Assembly (NCBI GenBank): GCA_025354075.1
Contig: JANXNO010000294.1
Coordinates: 1 to 17,835, forward strand
Direction: 5' to 3'
DNA length: 17,835 nt
Source of the DNA: Burkholderiales bacterium
GTDB taxonomy: Bacteria > Pseudomonadota > Gammaproteobacteria > Burkholderiales > Casimicrobiaceae
Under the pieces are notes generated by a model. That model made no database searches and had not been told where the DNA came from. It saw nothing but the letters and a program-made list of their open reading frames with translations. The stretch's first letter is position 1. Each line of letters starts with the position of its first letter. Position numbers and translations under genes: made by a program. This document shows, piece by piece, positions 8,353-16,017 of this stretch.

Positions 8353-9614
8353 GTTTGCTGCTCCTTGGGTACTGCTGCGCGCAGTTTGTCTTTTTTGTTC
8401 GGACGTTTGCCCTTTATGCCGCCGTTGGCGGGCCCGGTGTCGGGTGCGATTTCCAGCGGCACAAATCCTTCGATGTGCTCCAGCGACAGCTCGAAGTTTT
8501 GACGTTTTTGAATCAGACGAAAATGCGCCTCCGTCGCTGCGCTCACGAAGCTTACCGCCAGCCCGGCAATGCCCGCGCGACCGGTGCGACCAATGCGATG
8601 AACGTAGTCCACCGCTGATCGCGGCAGGTCATAGTTCACCACAACCGGTAATTCGGCGATGTCGAGCCCGCGCGATGCCACATCGGTCGCCACGACCACT
8701 TTGAGCCGTGACGCCTTGAAGTCAGCGAGCACCTGGGTGCGCTTGCCCTGACTCAGCTCGCCATGAAACGGCTCGGCGTTGATACGTGCTTTGCGTAATT
8801 TCTCCGAGACGATCTCTGCGCCGTGTTTGGTGGCCACGAAGACGAGAACGCGCTGCCATTCCTGTTTGTTGTGTTCGATCAAATACCGCAGCAGCTGCGT
8901 GCGGCGCGGCGCGTCCACGGCGATGGCGCGTTGCGTGATGTCGGGCTGTGTTTCAGGCGCGCGCGGCGCGATGATGCGTACCGGATCTTGCAACAACGTT
9001 TGCGCCAGTTGCTCAACAGCATGCGGAAAGGTGGCGGAGAAAAACAGGTTTTGCCGAACGTTTGGCAGCAAGTCGAGCACGCGTGCCAGCTCATCGGCAA
9101 AGCCCAGATCGAACAACCGGTCCGCTTCGTCAAGCACCAGCGTCTGGACGGCATCGAGGGTGAGTGCGTTGTGGTCAATCAGGTCAAGCAAGCGGCCTGG
9201 TGTCGCCACCACAATATCGGTGCCGCCGCGCAGACCCAGCATCTGCGGATTGATTGACACGCCGCCGAACACGGTGGTGACTTTGATCGCACTGGCTAGA
9301 TGCGGCGGATGCGGTAGATATCGTGCCCAATCACGAAACGTTTCGCCGACCTGTGCCGCCAGCTCGCGCGTAGGCACCAGGATCAGCGCCTTGACGCTAC
9401 GCGTTTTCGACTGAGTCGCCGCCTCTAGTTGCTGCAGAATCGGCAGCACGAAGGCAGCCGTTTTGCCGGAGCCTGTTTGTGCTGAACCGAGCACGTCGCG
9501 CCCTGCCAGTGCTGCGGGAATCGCGGCCCGTTGTATGGGCGTGGGAGTGACGTAGTTTTTGCCGCTAACGGCGCGCAGCAGCGCGGGAGACAGACCGAGT
9601 GAGGCGAAGGGCAT
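8349..9614 (-). CDS. rhlE: DEAD-box ATP-dependent RNA helicase, RhlE type
   Basis: A 421-residue superfamily 2 RNA helicase. Motifs appear in the normal order: the Q-motif region (F3 and PTPIQ at 24-28), Walker A AQTGSGKT at 45-52, PTREL at 80-84, TPGR at 137-140, DEAD at 161-164, SAT at 192-194, ATDVASRGLDI at 308-318 and HRIGRTGR at 338-345. The short basic tail (GKRPNKKDK) after the core is typical of RhlE-like proteins, which help with ribosome assembly and RNA decay. The gene begins the pair with the acyl-CoA ligase, and its TGA overlaps the ligase ATG. The ribosome-binding site at this ATG is weak, but the Q-motif spacing fits this start. The symbol is given by family resemblance. Confidence 0.9.
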   Translation of the reverse strand: MPFASLGLSPALLRAVSGKNYVTPTPIQRAAIPAALAGRDVLGSAQTGSGKTAAFVLPILQQLEAATQSKTRSVKALILVPTRELAAQVGETFRDWARYLPHPPHLASAIKVTTVFGGVSINPQMLGLRGGTDIVVATPGRLLDLIDHNALTLDAVQTLVLDEADRLFDLGFADELARVLDLLPNVRQNLFFSATFPHAVEQLAQTLLQDPVRIIAPRAPETQPDITQRAIAVDAPRRTQLLRYLIEHNKQEWQRVLVFVATKHGAEIVSEKLRKARINAEPFHGELSQGKRTQVLADFKASRLKVVVATDVASRGLDIAELPVVVNYDLPRSAVDYVHRIGRTGRAGIAGLAVSFVSAATEAHFRLIQKRQNFELSLEHIEGFVPLEIAPDTGPANGGIKGKRPNKKDKLRAAVPKEQQT

Positions 9615-9980
9615 GGCAGGTGAATTGCGAAGTCGTGCAGTATGCGTAAGCCGCTGAGTTTAAGACCACTGCCGTGCAATCCTGCGGTGGTGGTTTTGCT
9701 GCACCGCAGGACGCGGGCCAATCGGGATTGGAGGCGTTATCGAGCCGCACTCGCCAGGGCGGCATCGCTGAACCGTGTTGGGCTCCATCTGCCCTGCCAT
9801 TTTCGCGTGTGCCATCGGCTACGTGCGCAATCGATAGCCACATCGCCGCGCACTTTTTTCGCCATGTATGTCCGCATGACGCGCCAGACTTCGTAACAGT
9901 GAGTAGATCGTGGAGCGGGGCAAACAACGCCGTACACGAACATTCCCCGCCTATTTTTTGAAATTACACGAGGACGCATC
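9615..9980. other. Divergent intergenic region
   Basis: A 366-bp gap between the helicase start (minus) and the orphan gene (plus) that must hold both promoters. Short frames on both strands lack protein character. The only distinct element is the GC hairpin with a T-run at 9915-9956. Confidence 0.5.
9915..9956 (+). terminator. Terminator-like hairpin or leader attenuator
   Basis: GCGGGG (9915-9920) pairs with CCCCGC (9945-9950) around a 24-nt loop, and CTATTTTTTG follows. It lies about 25 bp before the ATG at 9981. No gene upstream on this strand needs terminating, so it may act as a leader attenuator or simply be part of the 5' region. The stem is short and the loop long, so it is tentative. 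Confidence 0.3.
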
Positions 9981-10772
9981 ATGGCGAACCCTGTCACCAA
10001 AAATAATCTCGAATCCGCGCACTTCCTGAGTTTTGGCGGCGCTGTGCAGGCGCGCCTGTTAGCGTGCCTGAGAAACGATGGCAGCAATATCCGCCCGTTC
10101 AGCCCGCCTAGTGAAGCCATTCAAGCGATCAAGGACGGGCTCAATCTGGTGCAGCCCAAAAATCCTGGCATGAAGCGCATCACCGACTCCATCCCCAACA
10201 CCTTTGACCAGCAGACCATTGACGCGGTGCTGTCGTACAAGTCCCTCAACGGCATCATCCGCGCCGGGCAAAAGCTCGACAACATCGTTGGGCGCGGCAC
10301 GCTGGCCCGACTCGACACGGAGCTTAAAAATTTGGGGCCTGCACCGGCACCGACGCCGGTGATTCCTGAGTTCGGCTCCACGCAATGGACATTCAGGTTT
10401 TTCTGCGACAAAGGCATCTTTGGAAAAGGCGAGTTCAGCCTGTTTATCAACAGCAGCGAGGTTCAGGACAGTGCGGACTTTGCTATCCGTGAGATTTTCG
10501 CGGGCAGCGGCCTCGCGTCGGGCTTCAAGGGCGTGTCTCGCGGCGCATTCACTACGCCGAAAAAAATTCTGGTTGACCGGTTTGCCTCCGCGGTGGTCGA
10601 TTTCTCAATTACCCGAGGCACGACGCCGACCCTGCGCGGCAACATGCGATTGCAGCTTCGCGGCGACGATGCGCTCACGGTGTCGTTTCTGTTGCCGGAC
10701 TTTCAGGATGAGACGCTGGGGCTGACGCAAGGCATCACCACGATCCGTGGTCTGATGGGCACCGGCACCTAG
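9981..10772 (+). CDS. Hypothetical protein with peptidoglycan-binding-like N-terminal region
   Basis: 263 residues, not recognised as a named family. Residues about 45-115 have the spacing of a peptidoglycan-binding (PG_binding_1-like) repeat: SEAIQAIKDGLN, then FDQQTIDAVLSYKSLNGI, then NIVGRGTLARLD. A Pro/Ala linker (PAPAPTPVIP, 120-129) joins this to a C-terminal region (132-263) that looks rich in beta strands (WTFRFF, EFSLFI, VVDFSI, MRLQLRG, LTVSFLLP) with two Cys in the whole chain. There is no N-terminal signal peptide or membrane helix, which is odd for a cell-wall-binding protein and could mean export by another route such as type VI secretion. A GAGG tract stands about 10 bases before the ATG. 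It is a single gene, divergent from the helicase and convergent with the histidine kinase. The domain call is an inference from motif spacing. Confidence 0.75.
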   Translation: MANPVTKNNLESAHFLSFGGAVQARLLACLRNDGSNIRPFSPPSEAIQAIKDGLNLVQPKNPGMKRITDSIPNTFDQQTIDAVLSYKSLNGIIRAGQKLDNIVGRGTLARLDTELKNLGPAPAPTPVIPEFGSTQWTFRFFCDKGIFGKGEFSLFINSSEVQDSADFAIREIFAGSGLASGFKGVSRGAFTTPKKILVDRFASAVVDFSITRGTTPTLRGNMRLQLRGDDALTVSFLLPDFQDETLGLTQGITTIRGLMGTGT

Positions 10773-10822
10773 CGATACGCGTCAAATGTTAACAACTTAT
10801 CGGGGCAGCCCTCGTTACGTCT

Positions 10823-10880
10823 GGGCTTAGACCGAATTTCTTTACAAAGTCGACTTTTTGACTAAATAGCTGTTAAGCCC
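10823..10880. repeat. Nested inverted repeats in a convergent gap
   Basis: Outer arms GGGCTTA (10823-10829) and TAAGCCC (10874-10880) enclose the 12-bp perfect palindrome AAAGTCGACTTT (10846-10857). It lies between the ends of the orphan gene and the histidine kinase gene and may end transcription in both directions, though no long T-run follows. The palindrome core is shared with the hairpin at 6452-6472. Confidence 0.35.
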
Positions 10881-10951
10881 ATATTAGATGAGCGTTACTA
10901 CGTAGAGTTGTCAAGGAAGTGCATTGATCGTTTCGCCTGGGCGGGTGCAGC

Positions 10952-12304
10952 TCACTCCGTGCTGTTATCGGGCATTTCGACGCTGACTTGAAGGCCCGGT
11001 CGCGCGTTGCCGATCACGAAGCTGCCGCCATGCGCCAGCGCCACCAGCCTGCACAGATAGAGCCCCAAACCCACGCCGCCCGTGCTGCGTTCGCGGGCCG
11101 CGTCCCCTCGGTAGAACGGCTCTGCGAGATGCGCAAGCTGCTCGTCGGGCACGCCGCTGCCATGATCGCGAACCGTAATCCGCACGCCGCTAGCCACGCG
11201 AATAACCGTGATCTCAGGTGGCAGCGCTACGCCGCTACTGTGCCACAGCGCGTTGTCGAGCAGATTTCTGAGCAGCAGACGAATGCGTGCGCGATCAAGC
11301 CACAGCGTCGGAAGATCAGTCGCAATGTGCTGCCTGACCGATGCGCCTTCCGGCAAGCTGGCCAGCACCTCCGTTACCAGCATCGTCACATCGGTCGCTT
11401 CGCCTTGCAGATGGACGTGTGGGCTCGCCAGGCGTTCGCTCTCAAGCAGGTCGGCAATCAGGTTTCGCATCATGCCAAGGTCACGCAGTAGCGCGTCGCG
11501 GCTGGGCTGGATGTCGGCGGTTTCAGGCAGCAGCTCGGTGTTGAGTCGCGCCCGGGTCAGGGGGCTGCGCAGCTCATGGCTGATGGCGAGTAGCAACGCG
11601 CGCTTGGCGTCCAGCATCTGTTGAATATCGCCGCCCATGGTGTTGATGGTGGCCGCGAGTTCGCCCAGTTCGTCAGGTTTAATGGCGTGGCGCACGGCAA
11701 TGGGCGTGGCAAACTCACCGCGACCGAAACGCTGCGCACCGGCACGAATATCGTCGAGCGGGCGCAGCAGACGCCGCACGCGCAGATACGCCAGCGCCGT
11801 GAGGATCAGCAGCGTGGCAAGCGTCAGCCAGGCAATCATGCGCGGCTGGTCGTCGCTGAGCGGTCGAATCACGCCAAACTGCACGCGATGACCGTCGGCC
11901 AGCGTTCTCTCCAGCAGGCGCGGCTCCGTACGGTGCCAGTCGTCGGCGGCACCTGAATCACGCCAGCGGTGGTCGCGGTCAGAGTTTTCGGCGTGGCTGC
12001 GCCAGTTAACAACGGGGCCGCTGATGCGCACAGTGACCGGCAGTCGTTGCACAATCGCCTGTGCCCGTTCAACGCTTGGCGGCGTGCCAATTTCACTGGC
12101 AAGACGATCAACGTAATCGACCAATAAGGGGCGCGCTGCGTCTCGCCAGCCCGCCGACATCACATATTGCATGCCCAACAAAAACGTGACCGTCATGGCC
12201 AGCGCGAGCAGCAGAAACAGCGCCACCAGGCGCACCCGCAGCGAGTGCGCGAGCGAACGACGCAACCGCTGGTGCCAGCGCGGAGCGCGCACTGTCGCGA
12301 TCAT
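10952..12304 (-). CDS. Sensor histidine kinase, OmpR/EnvZ-type partner
   Basis: A 450-residue inner-membrane histidine kinase. It has a first membrane helix at about 24-48, a periplasmic sensor of roughly 108 residues (49-156), a second helix at 157-174 and a HAMP linker (175-228). The HisKA helix carries the phospho-acceptor His243 in AISHELRSPLTRARL. In the ATPase domain, Asn351 sits in RNLLDNALWHS, the G1 box DHGSGVP is at 380-386, the F box is AEPFYRGD, and the G2 box GVGLGL is at 410-415. All catalytic boxes appear intact. It should sense an envelope signal and phosphorylate the regulator encoded just upstream, whose stop overlaps this ATG by 4 bp. The neighbouring Spy/CpxP-like gene suggests a Cpx-like role in envelope stress, but the sensor domain is not recognisably CpxA. 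Confidence 0.92.
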   Translation of the reverse strand: MIATVRAPRWHQRLRRSLAHSLRVRLVALFLLLALAMTVTFLLGMQYVMSAGWRDAARPLLVDYVDRLASEIGTPPSVERAQAIVQRLPVTVRISGPVVNWRSHAENSDRDHRWRDSGAADDWHRTEPRLLERTLADGHRVQFGVIRPLSDDQPRMIAWLTLATLLILTALAYLRVRRLLRPLDDIRAGAQRFGRGEFATPIAVRHAIKPDELGELAATINTMGGDIQQMLDAKRALLLAISHELRSPLTRARLNTELLPETADIQPSRDALLRDLGMMRNLIADLLESERLASPHVHLQGEATDVTMLVTEVLASLPEGASVRQHIATDLPTLWLDRARIRLLLRNLLDNALWHSSGVALPPEITVIRVASGVRITVRDHGSGVPDEQLAHLAEPFYRGDAARERSTGGVGLGLYLCRLVALAHGGSFVIGNARPGLQVSVEMPDNSTE

Positions 12305-12981
12305 GCCTGCACGCGGGCCAGCGCCAGCGCGTAGCCCGCGTTACGCATCGTCTTGATTGCGTCCAGCGGCTCCAGCTTTTTGCGCAGGCGGCTCACCACA
12401 ATATCCACCGCGCGAGTGAATAGTTCAACGTCGTGGCCGCGCAGACTGTTGAGAATGTCGTCGCGACTGAACACCTTGCCGGCTTCGCGCGCGAGCAGGT
12501 GGAGCAGGTCAAATTCAGTGCTGGTCAGCTCGATCACTTCACCCTGACGCTGCACGCTCCGTGTGGTCGGGTCGATAGTCAGCCCGTCGAACAGCAGTCG
12601 GGCCAAGGCAGGCGCGGTGATCGTCCGGCGGCGCAGCACGGTTTGCATTCGCGCCACCAGTTCACGAGGCTCGAACGGCTTGGGCAGGTAATCGTCCGCG
12701 CCCAGTTCGAGCCCCACCACACGATCCATCACGTCGCCACGCGCCGTCAACATGATGATCGGCACGTCGCTCTCCTTGCGAATGGTGCGGCACAGCTCAA
12801 AGCCATCCATCTCGGGCAACATCACATCGAGAATGGCCGCATCAATACCGCCTTCACGCAGACGCGCGAGCCCTGTGCTGGGCCGCAGCGCGCATACCAG
12901 CGTCAAGTCAAAGCGCTGGAAATACACGGCCAGCGGCGGACCCAGTTGCGCGTCGTCGTCAATCAGTAATATGGTTGGCAT
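12301..12981 (-). CDS. OmpR/PhoB-family response regulator
   Basis: A 226-residue two-domain regulator. The receiver domain (1-120) has the acidic pocket DDD at 8-10, phospho-acceptor Asp52 in LDVMLPEMDG, Thr79 and Lys101. The winged-helix DNA-binding domain (about 130-222) includes LTSTEFDLLHLLA and the recognition-helix region VDIVVSRLRKKLEP. It should bind direct repeats as a dimer once phosphorylated by the kinase encoded downstream. The ATGA overlap with the kinase gene makes these two an operon. A pair of TGAACGT repeats begins 17 bp before the start codon. No strong Shine-Dalgarno sequence is visible ahead of the ATG. Confidence 0.93.
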   Translation of the reverse strand: MPTILLIDDDAQLGPPLAVYFQRFDLTLVCALRPSTGLARLREGGIDAAILDVMLPEMDGFELCRTIRKESDVPIIMLTARGDVMDRVVGLELGADDYLPKPFEPRELVARMQTVLRRRTITAPALARLLFDGLTIDPTTRSVQRQGEVIELTSTEFDLLHLLAREAGKVFSRDDILNSLRGHDVELFTRAVDIVVSRLRKKLEPLDAIKTMRNAGYALALARVQA

Positions 12982-12998
12982 GAGAGATTGTCACATCT

Positions 12999-13015
12999 TG
13001 AACGTCAGTGAACGT
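12999..13015. promoter_or_regulatory. Tandem TGAACGT repeat, possible response-regulator site
   Basis: TGAACGT occurs at 12999-13005 and again at 13009-13015, separated by CAG, so the copies repeat every 10 bp, about one helical turn. Head-to-tail half-sites at this spacing are typical of OmpR/PhoB-family binding sites. The position just upstream of the regulator's own start suggests autoregulation. I did not find the same pair ahead of the Spy/CpxP-like gene. Confidence 0.4.
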
Positions 13016-13102
13016 ACGAATCCACCGATCCGGCCCGCGCCGCTGCGGCTGAGCGTTGCATGGGTCGAACCGGTCGCAGCGCACGTCGCGACTAAAGCCG
13101 CT

Positions 13103-13117
13103 CCCGCCGACGGCGGG
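13103..13117 (-). terminator. GC hairpin after the Spy/CpxP-like gene
   Basis: CCCGCC (13103-13108) pairs with GGCGGG (13112-13117) around a 3-nt loop. It lies 33 bp past the stop of the lipoprotein gene. On the minus strand it is followed by AGCGGCTTTAG, a poor T-run, so it could be a weak or partial terminator that lowers read-through into the regulator and kinase genes. Confidence 0.4.
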
Positions 13118-13149
13118 TATGTTGACTTCTTTCGAGCGTTAAGCCGCGA

Positions 13150-13620
13150 TCAGCTGCGCCGAAACCAGCCACCGCGCTGTGCCGTGAAGTCACGCACCTT
13201 TTGTTGCTGTGCTGGCGACAGGCTGTCGTAGAAGTCGGCGATGGCGGCGATCATCTCGGGGCTCTTGCCCTGAACGGTGGTTGTTTTTTCAGTAACCAGC
13301 GTTTGCGCACGGGTGCGGTCAAACTTTTCGCCGGAGATCAGTGCTTTGAGCTCGGCACGCGGCTCCTTGCCTTGCGCCATCATCGCGGTGCGCTGCTCGT
13401 GAAACTTGTCGGCGACGACGTTGAGGCGCTTTTTCTGGTCGTCGTTCAGTTCCAGTTTGCTGGCGACGCGGTCGATCATTTTGCCGCGAAATTTGGCGAT
13501 ATCTTCAGCACTCGCGTTGGCCGCGTAGTCGTGTCGCGAATGGCTGCATGCGCTCAAGCTGCCAGCAAGGAGGGTCGCGCCGAACAAGCCAATGAGTGTT
13601 TTTTTGATCCAGGGTTTCAT
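13150..13620 (-). CDS. Spy/CpxP-family LTXXQ-motif periplasmic lipoprotein
   Basis: 156 residues. The N-terminus is a lipoprotein signal peptide: basic KPWIKK, a hydrophobic stretch and the lipobox LSAC with Cys25 as the lipidation site. The mature part is charged and helical and has two LTXXQ-type motifs, LNDDQ at 58-62 and LSPAQ at 134-138, the hallmark of Spy/CpxP chaperones that bind unfolded periplasmic proteins or restrain a Cpx-type sensor. E. coli CpxP and Spy are soluble, so the lipid anchor is a difference. The gene lies 168 bp upstream of the regulator gene on the same strand, which suggests it is a target of or feedback partner for that system. AAGGA stands about 10 bases before the ATG. 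Confidence 0.88.
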   Translation of the reverse strand: MKPWIKKTLIGLFGATLLAGSLSACSHSRHDYAANASAEDIAKFRGKMIDRVASKLELNDDQKKRLNVVADKFHEQRTAMMAQGKEPRAELKALISGEKFDRTRAQTLVTEKTTTVQGKSPEMIAAIADFYDSLSPAQQQKVRDFTAQRGGWFRRS

Positions 13621-13810
13621 GACAGTATTTCCTTTTAGGAGGTGAATTGAAGGTGTTCACGGACAGGTGTCATGTTGTCGGAGCAAAGGCGATAAGTCCT
13701 CTCGGGGCGGTATCGGATTGTTTCGTTATGTTTCATGGGTGCAGGACGAACGCAAGCAACCGCGTCCAGACTGGCTTGCGCCGCTGAAAAAAAGCACGCA
13801 CGACCGCGCG

Positions 13811-13838
13811 TTGGCAACGCGTGGATTCGCTAGACTAT
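13811..13838 (+). promoter_or_regulatory. Candidate promoter for the S33 peptidase gene
   Basis: TTGGCA (13811-13816) and GACTAT (13833-13838) are separated by 16 bp, giving a leader of about 65 nt before the ATG at 13911. It lies in the 290-bp divergent gap shared with the Spy/CpxP-like gene. Found by eye only. Confidence 0.3.
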
Positions 13839-13910
13839 TCATTCGCGCGGCTTTGCCTGAGCGCGTTCTGGCACACACTTGCGATGTAGCCTCAACCCAA
13901 GAGTTTCCGT

Positions 13911-15197
13911 ATGAACACCATCACGCATCACATTCCCGGTCTTACCCTCACATCTCGCCGCTTCGAGTTGCCGGTGGACTACGCTAATCCATCAGCGGCA
14001 AAAATTAATGTGTTCGCCCGCGAAGTCGTAGCACCCGGCAAGGAGAGTGCTGATCTGCCGTATCTGGTGTTTTTTCAGGGTGGGCCGGGCTCGGGTGCGC
14101 CGCGTCCAACCGGCAGCAGCGGCTGGATCAAGCGAGCGGTGCAAGAGTTCCGGGTGTTGCTGCTTGATCAGCGTGGCACGGGCGCGTCAACGCCAATCAC
14201 CGCACAATCACTGCGGCATCTGACGCCTGAGGCGCAAGCGGACTATTTGCAACACTTTCGCGCTGACAACATCGTGCGTGATGCCGAAGCGATTCGCCAA
14301 ACGCTGATCGGAGACACACCGTGGAGCATTCTTGGCCAGAGCTTTGGTGGGTTTTGTGCGATGAACTATCTTTCGAGCGCGCCTGAGGCGTTGAAAGAAG
14401 TGCTCATCACCGGCGGGATCCCGTCACTCACACGCACGGTCGATGACGTATATCGCGCCACCTACCCGCGTGTGATGGCAAAAAACCGCAGCTTCTATGA
14501 ACGTTATCCAGATGATGTGCAGCGGGTTCGCGAGATCGTGCAGCACCTTGCCCGTTATGACGTGCAGCTACCTGGTGGCGGCAGGCTGACGGCGCAGCGC
14601 TTCCTGCAGCTTGGGCTGTCGTTTGGCATGAGTGACGGCTTTGAAGCCGTTCACTACCTGATTGAGGAGGCATGGGTTGACGGTGCGCACGGTCGGGAAA
14701 TGAACTGGAATTTTTTGTCGTATATCGAACACTCGCAGAGCTTTGACACGCACCCGATCTATTCGCTGCTGCAAGAGGCGTGTTACACCCAGCAAGTGGC
14801 CAGCGATTGGTCGGCTGAGCGGTTGCTGGGCGAATTTCGGCCATTCAGTCCGGGCCCGGACGACCCCGTGCTGTTTACCGGCGAGATGATTTATCCGTGG
14901 ATGTTCGACACCTATCCGCAATTGCAGCCGTTTAAAAAGGCCGCAGACTTACTCGCGAAGAAAACCGACTGGCCGATGCTCTACAACGTCGAGCGCTTGT
15001 GCAATAACGTGGTTCCTGTCGCCGCTGCCGTGTACTACGACGACATGTACGTACACCGCGAATTTTCTGAAGAGACCGCGCAAATCGTGCCCAACGTCAA
15101 GCTCTGGGTGACCAGCGAGTACGAGCACAACGGTCTGCGCGCTGACGGCGAAGCGGTGCTTGATCGCCTGCTCAAGATGGCGCGCGGCGACCTTTGA
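13911..15197 (+). CDS. Alpha/beta hydrolase, S33 proline iminopeptidase family
   Basis: A 428-residue alpha/beta hydrolase likely to remove N-terminal proline or similar residues from peptides. The nucleophile elbow GQSFGG places Ser144, an Asp in YYDDMYV (377 or 378) is the probable acid, and His406 in EHNGLR completes the triad. The oxyanion-loop motif HGGPG of the family appears here as QGGPG (56-60), a common variant in this long subgroup. DQRGTGAS (86-93) is also typical. There is no signal peptide, so it should be cytoplasmic. AAGAG stands about 9 bases before the ATG. It is transcribed alone and converges on the dehydrogenase gene 67 bp downstream. Confidence 0.9.
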   Translation: MNTITHHIPGLTLTSRRFELPVDYANPSAAKINVFAREVVAPGKESADLPYLVFFQGGPGSGAPRPTGSSGWIKRAVQEFRVLLLDQRGTGASTPITAQSLRHLTPEAQADYLQHFRADNIVRDAEAIRQTLIGDTPWSILGQSFGGFCAMNYLSSAPEALKEVLITGGIPSLTRTVDDVYRATYPRVMAKNRSFYERYPDDVQRVREIVQHLARYDVQLPGGGRLTAQRFLQLGLSFGMSDGFEAVHYLIEEAWVDGAHGREMNWNFLSYIEHSQSFDTHPIYSLLQEACYTQQVASDWSAERLLGEFRPFSPGPDDPVLFTGEMIYPWMFDTYPQLQPFKKAADLLAKKTDWPMLYNVERLCNNVVPVAAAVYYDDMYVHREFSEETAQIVPNVKLWVTSEYEHNGLRADGEAVLDRLLKMARGDL

Positions 15198-15264
15198 GCG
15201 CGATGCTGGCCGGTGTCGTCGAGCGTTTGCGACGCACGCCTGCAACTACATCGACGCCCGCGAC

Positions 15265-16017
15265 TTAACGCACCAACGGTCTCACCGCCGTAAACCCGCC
15301 ATCGACCGTCCACGTCTGCCCGGTGACGCGGCGCGCAGCATCGGACAGCAACCACAGCATCACCTCCGCGATCTCGTCGGCGGTGCCGATGCTGCCCAGC
15401 GGATATTGCTTCGCGCTGGCCTCGCGCAATGCGGTTGACGACAAAAATTTCGCGGCTGCGGGTGTGTCCATGAGGCCCGGTGCCACGGCATTAAAGCGCA
15501 TACCGCTCGCGGCATAGGTCGCAGCGGCGGAGCGCACCATTGCCTCCAGCCCGCCTTTGGCTGCGGCTACGGCTTCGTGGTTGGCAATGCCAATACCCGC
15601 TGCAATGGTCGAGACAAAACACGCAGAAGCGGGGATCGCCGCAGTGCGCGCTGCGGACACGAACGCGCCGAGCGTGAAGAAGGCGCTGTCCAGATTGGCG
15701 CGCATCACGTCGCGATATTGCGCCTCTGTCGTGCGGCCTGCGGGCGCGAGCAAAATGTTGCCGACGCAGTGAGCAAGCATCGTTGGCGCGCCGAGCGTTT
15801 CAACGCAGACTTTGACGGCGTATTGCGCGCCTTCATGGGTAGAAACGTCGGCGACGATGTGCGTGGGCGAGTTGGTGTGTGCCTCGCCGAACGCGTCAAC
15901 GAGGTGTTGCGCATCGCGGCTGACCACCGCGATTTGCGCGCCGGTCATTGCGGCGCGAGCGACGATGGCGCGACCGAGTCCGCCCGCTGCGCCGGTGACT
16001 AAAAGAACGTGTGACAT
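15265..16017 (-). CDS. Short-chain dehydrogenase/reductase-like protein lacking the catalytic Tyr
   Basis: 250 residues with a classical SDR Rossmann fold: cofactor loop TGAAGGLG (8-15), acidic DV at 57-58 for the adenine, Asn108 in RANLDSAF, catalytic-type Ser136 in FVSTIAAG, and the PG loop (180-181) followed by GLMDTP. The YxxxK active site reads VAAAK: Lys154 is present, but the Tyr position (150) is Val. The NNAG motif is also altered (CVGN, 84-87). The C-terminal VTGQTWTVDGGF (231-242) is normal for the family. The fold and NAD(P)-type binding are well supported, but ordinary oxidoreductase chemistry is doubtful. It may be a non-redox or regulatory SDR or use another residue. It is a single gene, convergent with the S33 peptidase. 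Confidence 0.88.
   Translation of the reverse strand: MSHVLLVTGAAGGLGRAIVARAAMTGAQIAVVSRDAQHLVDAFGEAHTNSPTHIVADVSTHEGAQYAVKVCVETLGAPTMLAHCVGNILLAPAGRTTEAQYRDVMRANLDSAFFTLGAFVSAARTAAIPASACFVSTIAAGIGIANHEAVAAAKGGLEAMVRSAAATYAASGMRFNAVAPGLMDTPAAAKFLSSTALREASAKQYPLGSIGTADEIAEVMLWLLSDAARRVTGQTWTVDGGFTAVRPLVR

Noticed and set aside
9565..9927. Frames on both strands upstream of the helicase gene
   Set aside because: Composition is Arg/Ala/His-rich as expected of shadow frames, both strands are equally open, and no protein family is suggested.
10988..11956. Plus-strand frames inside the histidine kinase gene
   Set aside because: They are antisense to a complete kinase with all catalytic boxes and have no motif of their own.
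13642..13672. GTGAA...TTCAC inverted repeat and repeated GGTG upstream of the Spy/CpxP-like gene
   Set aside because: The arms are only 5 bp, the GGTG spacing is irregular (11 and 14 bp), and it does not match the TGAACGT pair, so I did not call it a regulator site.
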